From an uncultured Treponema sp. (GTDB lineage Bacteria > Spirochaetota > Spirochaetia > Treponematales > Treponemataceae): a DNA stretch of 9,498 nucleotides. Shown here in pieces: positions 1 through 5,660 of the stretch. The translations under genes were made by a program, and so were the position numbers. Within the stretch, counting starts at the first letter, position 1. Every line of letters starts with the position of its first letter. Under the pieces are notes generated by a model that saw only the letters and a list, made by a program, of their open reading frames with translations, made no database searches and was not told the DNA's origin. The DNA lies in the NCBI GenBank assembly GCA_947165795.1, contig CAMVBP010000071.1:1-9498 (forward strand). The letters run 5' to 3'.

Positions 1-61
1 TCCGCTGGCTTTACTATCTGCCTCACATATAGCCACATGTCTTTCACCTTCTCTTATTTAG

Positions 62-445
62 TCAGCAACGCTTGCCGAAATAATCCGTTCGGTTTATCTT
101 GCCTTAGGAAAAGCTCAATATGAAGCTGCACTTTCTATAGGACTTACTCCATGGCAGGCTGTACGAAGAATTATGATTCCTCAGGGAATTGTAATTGCAC
201 TTCCAAATCTTGGTAATTCACTAATTTCTCTATTTAAAGAAGGAAGCCTTGCTTTTACAATCGGTCTTGTAGATATGATGGGCTCGGGAAATCTTATAAT
301 TGCGCGAAATTATGGTGCGTACTCTCTGGAAACATATATAGCACTTGCAATTATTTACTGGTGTCTCACACTTATAATTGAACAGATTTTTTTAAGGCTG
401 GAAAAACATTATTCAAAAGGCAGGAGGTCGCTGAATGCAGCTTGA
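62..445 (+). CDS. Amino-acid ABC transporter permease, C-terminal part (5' end missing or disrupted)
   Basis: This is the C-terminal 127 residues of an inner-membrane permease of the His/Glu/Gln (polar amino acid) ABC family. The EAA loop that contacts the ATPase is visible at residues 21-27 of the fragment (EAALSIG), followed by RRIMIPQ and then hydrophobic stretches around IGLVDMM and YIALAIIYWCLTLII. Complete members are about 215-250 residues, so roughly half is lacking. The frame is closed upstream by a TAG at 59-61. Bases 2-58 in the same frame do not read as convincing permease, while the neighbouring frame gives FTFSY at 43-57, which fits the expected sequence. A frameshift, a sequence error near a contig end, or a decaying gene could each explain this. 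The first ATG in the open stretch is at 173, inside the EAA region, so it is not the true start. The gene overlaps the next permease by 11 bp, so the two are probably translated together as a heterodimeric pair. The substrate is not determined; the layout of two permeases and an ATPase resembles cystine or polar amino-acid systems. Confidence 0.8.
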   Translation, partial: SATLAEIIRSVYLALGKAQYEAALSIGLTPWQAVRRIMIPQGIVIALPNLGNSLISLFKEGSLAFTIGLVDMMGSGNLIIARNYGAYSLETYIALAIIYWCLTLIIEQIFLRLEKHYSKGRRSLNAA

Positions 446-1163
446 TTTTTCTTACCTTGTAAAAACCTTCTGGCTTTGTGTAAAGGCAATTCCGGTAACT
501 CTTGAAATAACAATTGTGTCTCTTTTGATTGCCGTAATTCCTGCTATTTTGATTGCGCTTGCACGCATTCATAAAGTTCACGTTCTGGATGTTATTTGCC
601 GCATCTTTGTTTCCTTTATTCGCGGTACTCCGATTGTCTTACAGATTTTGATTGTCTATAGCATAATGCCAAGCCTTTTGAATTCGCTTGTAAAAAGTAT
701 GGGCTGGTCTATTAATGTTTTTGAAGTGAATCCGGTAATTTATGCGTTTGCAGTTTTTGGAATTAATTCAACTGCTAGCTTGAGTGAAGTATTCCGTTCT
801 GCAATTTCATCTGTAGACCGCGGCCAGCTCGAAGCCGCACTCAGTATTGGAGAAACACGCTTTCAGGCATTCCGTCGCGTTGTATTCCCACAGGCTATTG
901 TTTCTGCTTTGCCAAACCTGTGCAGTACAACAGTTATTCTTATAAAAAATACATCGCTTGCATTTATGATGACAGTCCGCGAAATTACCGCCGTTGCAAA
1001 AATAGAAGCGGCTTACGGTTATAATTATGTAGAATCTTATATAGATATTTTTGTGATATATATTGTACTATGTCTTGTTGTAGAGTATGCTTTTCGTAAA
1101 ATTGAAAAGAAAGTTGTTTACCGGGGAATAAAGAAACGTCGGACTTTTGTAGGAGTGTATTAA
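435..1163 (+). CDS. Amino-acid ABC transporter permease
   Basis: This is a complete 242-residue inner-membrane permease of the His/Glu/Gln amino-acid ABC transporter family. It has an N-terminal membrane helix (about 17-42), the conserved [10 protein letters not shown] segment at 61-70, and further helices at about 100-115 and 203-220. The EAA loop reads EAALSIG at 133-139 and is followed by RRVVFPQ, the site that docks onto the ATPase. Its length is normal for the family. The ATG at 435 is supported by AGGAGG at 422-427 with 7 bases of spacing, and the start lies inside the end of the preceding permease gene. It ends in a basic tail (GIKKRR) expected to face the cytoplasm. With the upstream permease it should form the membrane pore and with the downstream ATPase the import complex. 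The substrate cannot be assigned from the sequence; an amino acid such as cystine or a polar residue is the likely class. Confidence 0.93.
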   Translation: MQLDFSYLVKTFWLCVKAIPVTLEITIVSLLIAVIPAILIALARIHKVHVLDVICRIFVSFIRGTPIVLQILIVYSIMPSLLNSLVKSMGWSINVFEVNPVIYAFAVFGINSTASLSEVFRSAISSVDRGQLEAALSIGETRFQAFRRVVFPQAIVSALPNLCSTTVILIKNTSLAFMMTVREITAVAKIEAAYGYNYVESYIDIFVIYIVLCLVVEYAFRKIEKKVVYRGIKKRRTFVGVY

Positions 1164-1897
1164 TGTTAAAACTAACTAACGTTCATAAGTCTTTTGGTAA
1201 GATCGAGGTTCTCAAAGGAATTTCCTTAAATGTAGATAAAGGAAGTGTAACTACAATTATAGGACCTTCTGGTGCTGGAAAAACGACTTTACTTCGCTGC
1301 ATAAATTTTCTTGAAAAAGCAGATTCAGGTGAACTTGATTTTGATGATATTCATGTTGACTTAAAAAAAGTTTCTAAAAAAACAATGCTTGAACTTCGCA
1401 GGAAAACTTCCTTTGTTTTCCAAAACTATAATCTTTTTGCAAATATGACAGCGCTCGAAAATGTAATGGAAGGCCTTGTAACAGCAAGAAAAGTTTCCAA
1501 GGCAGAAGCTAAAGATAGAGCAATTCGGGCACTTGAAAAAGTAGGTCTTAGAGACCGCGCTGATTTTTACCCTTCCAGTCTTTCTGGCGGGCAGCAGCAG
1601 CGTGTTGGAATTGCAAGAGCTTTTGCAGTTGAGCCTGATGTAATTCTTTTTGATGAACCAACTTCCGCTTTAGATCCAGAGCTTACACTTGAAGTCCTAA
1701 ATGTAATTAATCAGCTTGCTCGTGAAGGAATAACAATGGTTATTGTTACACATGAAATGTCTTTTGCCCGCAAAATATCTGATCATGTTATTTTTATGGA
1801 TAAAGGTTCAATCGTTGAAGAGGGTACAGCGGAAGATATTTTTGTAAATCCTAAAAATGAAAGAACCCGACAATTTTTGAATAAACTAAATTCATAA
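1163..1897 (+). CDS. Amino-acid ABC transporter ATP-binding protein
   Basis: This 244-residue ATPase powers amino-acid import from the cytoplasmic face of the permease pair. All nucleotide-binding motifs are intact: Walker A GPSGAGKT at 34-41, the Q-loop glutamine at 87, the signature LSGGQ at 140-144, Walker B VILFDE at 160-165, the D-loop SALD at 168-171 and the switch histidine at 197. Length and motif spacing match the GlnQ/HisP/TcyN type of polar amino-acid ATPase. The ATG at 1163 shares one base with the preceding TAA (TAATG) and has AGGAG at 1151-1155, so it is translationally coupled to the permease. It is the last gene of the operon. Downstream lies the palindromic element at 1931-2081, whose T8 tail could end transcription. 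The family and role are secure; the transported amino acid is not. Confidence 0.96.
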   Translation: MLKLTNVHKSFGKIEVLKGISLNVDKGSVTTIIGPSGAGKTTLLRCINFLEKADSGELDFDDIHVDLKKVSKKTMLELRRKTSFVFQNYNLFANMTALENVMEGLVTARKVSKAEAKDRAIRALEKVGLRDRADFYPSSLSGGQQQRVGIARAFAVEPDVILFDEPTSALDPELTLEVLNVINQLAREGITMVIVTHEMSFARKISDHVIFMDKGSIVEEGTAEDIFVNPKNERTRQFLNKLNS

Positions 1898-1930
1898 AAC
1901 ACGGGAATCAATTTTATTCTTTAATATTTT

Positions 1931-2081
1931 TAAAAAAAATCTTTCAGGAGCCTTCTGGATTTCAAAACCGCACGCTAGCGTGCTACACGCTACAGTGCCT
2001 TGTAATTATATACGTTGCCGCTCACGCGGCAGCACTGTAGAGTGTTTTTGAAATCCAGAATTCTCCTTTCGATTTTTTTTA
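1931..2081. repeat. Large palindromic element with nested hairpins (MITE-like or bidirectional terminator)
   Basis: The 307-base gap between the ATPase and the lipoprotein gene holds a symmetrical element of about 151 bp. Its outer arms are 1931-1967 and 2046-2081. T-A8-TC at 1931-1941 mirrors GA-T8-A at 2071-2081; AGGAG at 1946-1950 pairs with CTCCT at 2063-2067; and TTCTGGATTTCAAAA at 1953-1967 pairs perfectly with 2046-2060. Between the arms are a perfect 14-bp palindrome (GCACGCTAGCGTGC, 1970-1983), a 13-bp arm with one mismatch (1986-1998 with 2032-2044), and inside that a 6-bp hairpin with a 4-base loop (TGCCGC/GCGGCA, 2016-2031). The folded form is a multi-branched stem. T runs leave the stem on both strands, so it could terminate transcription in both directions. 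The size and the inverted termini also suit a miniature inverted-repeat element or a dispersed intergenic repeat. I found no convincing target-site duplication and no coding capacity. Confidence 0.8.
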
Positions 2082-2140
2082 CATTTTATCTATAAAATTG
2101 ATTTCCGCATTTTAAATTACTTTATAAAAATGCATCAACA

Positions 2141-2168
2141 TTGACTATTTAATTTTATAGTGTAATAA
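2141..2168 (+). promoter_or_regulatory. Probable sigma-70-type promoter for the lipoprotein gene
   Basis: A TTGACT box at 2141-2146 is followed after 16 bases by TAATAA at 2163-2168, near the consensus for a -35/-10 pair. This would start transcription around 2175 and leave a leader of about 30 bases before the ATG at 2205, which has GAGG at 2195-2198. The region lies just after the palindromic element, so it probably begins a transcription unit separate from the transporter operon. AT-rich DNA produces chance matches, which lowers confidence. Confidence 0.5.
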
Positions 2169-2204
2169 TATCATTTATATCTTTTACAACTATCGAGGTT
2201 TTTT

Positions 2205-2999
2205 ATGAAAAAATTACTTACTTGTTTTTCTTTTTTATTTTTATCAGCTATTACAGCTTTAACATTTGCTTCCTGTGGAAGTTCAAAATTCAAAATTAAT
2301 GCAAATAATGGTTATTATGCTGATGGTACAGATTTATCATTTCTTAAAGATGGAAAAATATATGAATATGACTTGGAAGATGGAACTTATAATATTTCAG
2401 ATGACCCTATAATTGTTCCTAAAAATATAACTGAAAAAAATATTTGTTATACTAATGGATATGATGCTTATGTAATTGAAAAAAATAAAATTTCGCGTTA
2501 TACAACTGAATATTCAAATGGTGACGATGGAGAAGAGATTGGTCGATTAATTCCTGATGATGGAAAATTCTGGTTTCCTTTTGATATACCTGAAAAAAAA
2601 TATAAATCGGTTGTAGTGATTAAGGCAGATCTTATAATGCTTCAAACAAAAGATAAAATTTCATTCTATAGCATAACTAATACTCCAGAAGGATTGAAAT
2701 GGAAAGAACTCTATTCTATTTCTTCAGAAAAAGAATATGATACTTCATTATTAATTGATCAATATCGCTCAGAAGGATACTTAGGATTTATAAAAGGAAC
2801 TGAAGTTGATGTTTATTATTTTGATACTGTTGAAAAGGTTTGTAAGTTACAAAAATCTTTTGAGTTAAAAAAAGAATATGACGCATATATTGGTTTTATA
2901 GATGATGATGATAGATTGCAGTTAGGCTGCTTAGAAGGAAAGAAAATAATGCTTCATGATATTTCATTTGGAGCAATTGTTTCTGCCAGAACTTTGTAA
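2205..2999 (+). CDS. Hypothetical lipoprotein
   Basis: This is a 264-residue secreted protein that I do not recognise. It begins with a signal peptide: KK at 2-3, a hydrophobic stretch at about 8-22, then FASC with Cys24 as the probable lipidation site. The lipobox lacks the usual leucine at -3, which is the relaxed form common in spirochetes, so the mature protein should be a lipoprotein of the cell envelope. The mature part is rich in Asp, Lys, Tyr and Ile. It contains several short segments of alternating hydrophobic residues (for example around KDGKIYEYDL, NKISRYTT, DKISFYSI and TEVDVYYFD), which suggests repeated beta-strands, perhaps propeller-like; this is inference only. Its codons are more AT-rich than those of its neighbours. 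GAGG at 2195-2198 supports the ATG at 2205. The pseudouridine synthase gene begins 12 bases after its stop, so the two may share a transcript. Confidence 0.85.
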   Translation: MKKLLTCFSFLFLSAITALTFASCGSSKFKINANNGYYADGTDLSFLKDGKIYEYDLEDGTYNISDDPIIVPKNITEKNICYTNGYDAYVIEKNKISRYTTEYSNGDDGEEIGRLIPDDGKFWFPFDIPEKKYKSVVVIKADLIMLQTKDKISFYSITNTPEGLKWKELYSISSEKEYDTSLLIDQYRSEGYLGFIKGTEVDVYYFDTVEKVCKLQKSFELKKEYDAYIGFIDDDDRLQLGCLEGKKIMLHDISFGAIVSARTL

Positions 3000-3011
3000 T
3001 TTGTTTTTAAT

Positions 3012-3824
3012 ATGAATAAAAGAGCTTCATATTCTAAATATGATAATAAAAAATCTTTCGTTCATGAAAAGCTAGAGCTTTTATATTTAGACCAGTGGAT
3101 TGCCGTAATTTACAAACCCTCTGGTCTTCTTTCTGTCCCATATCCGGGAAGTAAAGCTCGTACGGCTCAGTCTGTTTTAGAAGAACTTCTTCGTAAGCAG
3201 GGTATTGTAAATTCAAAGCACAAACCTTTTCCTGTACATCGGCTGGACCGCGACACAAGTGGTGTTATGATGTTTGCTCTTAGCGAGCAGGCTCAGAAGA
3301 AAATCATGAATTCCTGGCATAAAATGGTAACAGAACGCCTTTATCATGCTCTGGCAGAAATATCTCCTTTAGCTAAAAAAAATCCGCTTATGGCTGAAGG
3401 TCTTATAGATGATCCTATTTCACTAAACGCTTATAATATCGGTTATGTAAAAAAGAACAGAAAAAAAACAATTTCTGATTCTGCTGCATTATCAGATAAA
3501 AAAAATAACAACCACGAAATGCCTGCAAGAACTCATTATAAAAAACTAATGGAAGGAAGTAATTACGCCCTTTTTGAACTGTCTCTCGATACCGGTAAAA
3601 AAAATCAGATTAGGGCACATTTATCGGCACATGGCTATCCTATAGCTGGTGATAAAGAACACCGGTCATATACAAATCCTTTTAATCGTCTGTGTCTGCA
3701 TGCACGTACGCTGGAGTTTATTCATCCTTTCACTGGCGAAAAAATGCGGTTTGAAGTACCTGAACCTGAACAATGGTCAGAGTTCGTAAAAAAAGGTATG
3801 ATAAAGACAAAAAGCAAGATCTGA
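3012..3824 (+). CDS. RluA-family RNA pseudouridine synthase
   Basis: This 270-residue cytoplasmic enzyme isomerises uridine to pseudouridine in RNA, probably 23S rRNA or tRNA. The catalytic motif HRLDRDTSG is at 76-84, with Asp79 as the expected nucleophile. The first family motif is YKPSGLLSVP at 34-43, and the third is GKKNQIRAHL at 195-204 followed by GYPIAGD at 208-214. There is no N-terminal S4 RNA-binding domain, so it is the short single-domain form; the target base cannot be predicted. A basic, low-complexity stretch at about 147-170 (K and N rich) looks like a loop insertion before the RTHYKKL strand. No Shine-Dalgarno sequence is visible before the ATG at 3012, but no other start precedes the conserved core, and the stop of the lipoprotein gene lies only 12 bases upstream, so translation may depend on that gene. 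The family is secure; the exact member (RluA, RluC or RluD-like) is not. Confidence 0.93.
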   Translation: MNKRASYSKYDNKKSFVHEKLELLYLDQWIAVIYKPSGLLSVPYPGSKARTAQSVLEELLRKQGIVNSKHKPFPVHRLDRDTSGVMMFALSEQAQKKIMNSWHKMVTERLYHALAEISPLAKKNPLMAEGLIDDPISLNAYNIGYVKKNRKKTISDSAALSDKKNNNHEMPARTHYKKLMEGSNYALFELSLDTGKKNQIRAHLSAHGYPIAGDKEHRSYTNPFNRLCLHARTLEFIHPFTGEKMRFEVPEPEQWSEFVKKGMIKTKSKI

Positions 3825-3862
3825 AATTTATTTTTCATTTTTGAAGTTTCAGCGGGGTAGCT

Positions 3863-4396
3863 ATGTTAGAAAGAAAAAATATTACTGTGACTCTAAATGA
3901 ATTCTCTAAAAAAATGACGGCATTAAAAAAGGGTGCAGATTTTTTTATTCGCGAAAATACATCTGCAATAAAAAATCTTCAGGAAAAAATCAATCAGGAT
4001 GAAGAGGAAAGAATTAATTCTTTAAAGTCGCGCTTTGCAGACTATCTTGAACCTGTAACTAAGGAAATAGAAGAGGATGAAGAAAATCTTATGAAGGCAT
4101 ACAATCTCTTCTGCCAGATAAATGAGATTACGGAAAAATTGACAGACCGTTCTACTCATTTAAAAAGTCATTTAATTGCGAGCCCTTTATGCTGTAAATC
4201 TGAATATACTTCAGATTTGCCTTCTGAAAATTTTTCATTTCTTCGTTTATGGTTTTTAGTTAAAAATCCGGAAAGTAATTTTGTTCCCGAGATTGTTAAG
4301 CTGGAAAATATTCCTGAATCTTATGCGATAGATTTTATAGATATAGATATGTGGTATCAAACTTCTTTGGAAAAAGAAATACTACAGTTGACTTGA
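3863..4396 (+). CDS. Hypothetical coiled-coil protein
   Basis: This is a 177-residue protein of no family I recognise. Residues about 8-105 are strongly helical and charged, with heptad-like spacing of hydrophobics and many Glu and Lys residues (for example QEKINQDEEERINSLKSRF), which suggests a coiled coil. The C-terminal third is different: it has a CC pair at 110-111, aromatic clusters (FSFLRLWF) and acidic stretches, consistent with a small folded domain. There is no signal peptide or membrane segment, so it is probably cytoplasmic. The ATG at 3863 has only a GGGG stretch at 3854-3857 as a ribosome binding site, which is weak. The gene lies 38 bases after the pseudouridine synthase and 20 bases before pflA in the same direction, suggesting co-transcription but not necessarily a shared function. 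The uninterrupted frame and codon use like that of its neighbours support a real gene. Confidence 0.78.
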   Translation: MLERKNITVTLNEFSKKMTALKKGADFFIRENTSAIKNLQEKINQDEEERINSLKSRFADYLEPVTKEIEEDEENLMKAYNLFCQINEITEKLTDRSTHLKSHLIASPLCCKSEYTSDLPSENFSFLRLWFLVKNPESNFVPEIVKLENIPESYAIDFIDIDMWYQTSLEKEILQLT

Positions 4397-4416
4397 TTTA
4401 ATTAAAAGGAGTTTTT

Positions 4417-5190
4417 ATGCAGGGTTATATACATCAGTTGGAAAGTTTTGGTTGTGCAGACGGACCTGGCAGCCGATTTATAATATTTTTCTCGGGCTGT
4501 CCTTTACGCTGTCTTTACTGTCATAATCCCGATACATGGAAAATGACAGACGGAAAACTTTATTCAGTAGAAGAACTTGTTAATGAAGCTATGAGCTGCA
4601 AGGAATATTGGGGCAAAAAGGGTGGAGTTACAGTTAGCGGAGGCGAACCGCTTTTTCAGATTGATTTTTTAATTGAACTTTTTACACGCTTTAAGGAGCT
4701 TGGAGTAAATACCTGTATAGATACTTCGGGCGCTCCGTTCCGTAACGGCGAATCTCCTGATGCAACAGAAGAAGACAAGGTCTGGTTCGAAAAATTTAAC
4801 CGCCTTATGAAGGTTACTGATATTCTTTTAATGGATATTAAACATATTAATGAAGACGAGCATGTAAAGCTTACAGGAAAATCCGGAAAAAATATCCGCG
4901 AAATGTTCGCGTATCTGGATAAAATTAATAAGCCTATTTGGATTCGTCATGTGCTTGTTCCTGGCATTACAGATAACGATGAATATCTTACACAGACCCG
5001 TGATTTTATCCGCACGCTTCATAATGTTGAGCGGGTAGAAATTCTTCCTTATCACGGGCTTGGAGCAATCAAATATAAGGATTTGGGAATTGATTATCCA
5101 TTAAAAGATCTGGAAAGTCCTACTCTTGAACGTGTTGCAAATGCAAAGAAAATCCTTGAATGCGATAAATATACTAAGTGGCAGATGTAA
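4417..5190 (+). CDS. pflA: Pyruvate formate-lyase activating enzyme (radical SAM)
   Basis: This 257-residue cytoplasmic radical SAM enzyme uses a 4Fe-4S cluster and S-adenosylmethionine to place the glycyl radical on pyruvate formate-lyase, allowing anaerobic cleavage of pyruvate to acetyl-CoA and formate. The cluster motif CxxxCxxC is at Cys28, Cys32 and Cys35, inside GCPLRCLYCHNPDTW. The SAM-binding SGGEP is at 74-78, IDTSG at 101-105, DIKH at 140-143, WIRHVLVPG at 175-183 and LPYHGLG at 210-216; these follow the same order as the E. coli enzyme (about 246 residues). There is no extra ferredoxin-like cluster domain, which favours PflA over the larger glycyl-radical activases. A short charged insertion at about 106-128 accounts for the extra length. 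AAGGAG at 4406-4411 supports the ATG at 4417. The formate-lyase gene itself is not in this window, which is unusual because the pair is often adjacent. Confidence 0.95.
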   Translation: MQGYIHQLESFGCADGPGSRFIIFFSGCPLRCLYCHNPDTWKMTDGKLYSVEELVNEAMSCKEYWGKKGGVTVSGGEPLFQIDFLIELFTRFKELGVNTCIDTSGAPFRNGESPDATEEDKVWFEKFNRLMKVTDILLMDIKHINEDEHVKLTGKSGKNIREMFAYLDKINKPIWIRHVLVPGITDNDEYLTQTRDFIRTLHNVERVEILPYHGLGAIKYKDLGIDYPLKDLESPTLERVANAKKILECDKYTKWQM

Positions 5191-5209
5191 AAAATCGAAA
5201 ATCCGTAGA

Positions 5210-5226
5210 GGCAAGCTATGCTTGCC
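5210..5226. repeat. Short perfect hairpin in the pflA downstream spacer
   Basis: GGCAAGC at 5210-5216 and GCTTGCC at 5220-5226 form a perfect 7-bp stem with a 3-base loop. It lies between the pflA stop (5190) and the ribosome binding site of the next gene (5243-5247). No T run follows on either strand, so it is not a standard terminator. It could stabilise or process the message, or bind a regulator. Confidence 0.5.
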
Positions 5227-5242
5227 GATATATCAATAATTT

Positions 5243-5247
5243 AGGAG
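5243..5247 (+). promoter_or_regulatory. Ribosome binding site that sets the start at 5256
   Basis: AGGAG lies 8 bases before the ATG at 5256. A longer in-frame reading from an ATG at 5178 overlaps the end of pflA, lacks a comparable site, and would add 26 residues that include the hairpin sequence at 5210-5226. The 5256 start is therefore preferred. Confidence 0.75.
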
Positions 5248-5255
5248 CAAAAAAA

Positions 5256-5660
5256 ATGAGTAAGTATCTTGAACGCGCAAAAAAAATCCGTGCAATTGAA
5301 ACTCCGCACCACAACTGCGCGCAGTCTGTTTTAATGTCTTTTACACAGTCTCTTAAACTTGATGACAAAACAGCTTACAAGCTTACAACTGCTTTTGGTG
5401 CAGGAATGAAAAGCGGTCTTATTTGCGGCGTAATAACAGGCGGTCTTATGGTGCTTGGTCTTTTTGATGTTGATGATCAGCCGACTACTCAGAAACTCAT
5501 CAGCGATTTTAAAGAAAGACATTCTTCCATGATTGACTGTGCTGATCTTCTTCGTGCAAACTCGGCAGCCGGCGGTCAGCGAAAACCTCACTGCGACGGC
5601 CTCGTTTACGAAATGGTTGAATACGTAGAAAACATTCTTAAAGAGCGCGGAAAAATTTAA
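5256..5660 (+). CDS. C_GCAxxG_C_C family probable redox-active protein
   Basis: This 134-residue cytoplasmic protein resembles the C_GCAxxG_C_C family, small proteins with conserved cysteines thought to be redox-active or metal-binding; their reaction is not established. The expected cysteines are at 21 (HNCAQSVL), 57 (GLICGVITGGLMVLGL), 95 (DCADLL) and 113 (PHCDGLVYEMVEYVENIL). The Gly-rich segment AFGAGMKSG at 46-54 precedes the second cysteine, which carries CGVITGG where many members have CGAVTGA. The length is typical. The start at 5256 is chosen for AGGAG at 5243-5247. It lies 65 bases after pflA on the same strand, so both probably share a transcript, and a role in anaerobic redox chemistry is plausible but inferred. 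Its stop (5658-5660) overlaps the stop of the convergent gene. Confidence 0.88.
   Translation: MSKYLERAKKIRAIETPHHNCAQSVLMSFTQSLKLDDKTAYKLTTAFGAGMKSGLICGVITGGLMVLGLFDVDDQPTTQKLISDFKERHSSMIDCADLLRANSAAGGQRKPHCDGLVYEMVEYVENILKERGKI

Noticed and set aside
1911..2089. ATTTTAT at 1911-1917 and 2083-2089 as a target-site duplication around the palindromic element
   Set aside because: The copies are not at equal distances from the element's ends, and such AT-only words are common by chance here.
3821..3852. Inverted repeat CTGAAA/TTTCAG after the pseudouridine synthase gene as a terminator
   Set aside because: The stem is only 6 bp and AT-rich, with a 20-base loop, and no T run follows it.
4388..4411. 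TTGACT at 4388-4393 as a promoter for pflA
   Set aside because: A -10 box at normal spacing would fall on the ribosome binding site, and the hexamer lies within the codons at the end of the preceding gene.
5178..5255. N-terminal extension of the C_GCAxxG_C_C protein starting at the ATG at 5178
   Set aside because: It overlaps the end of pflA, lacks a good ribosome binding site, and runs through a hairpin. The ATG at 5256 has AGGAG at the right distance and gives the family's normal length.
5331..5591. Open frame on the - strand opposite the C_GCAxxG_C_C gene
   Set aside because: It is antisense to a gene with clear family motifs, has no ribosome binding site I can see, and its product resembles nothing.
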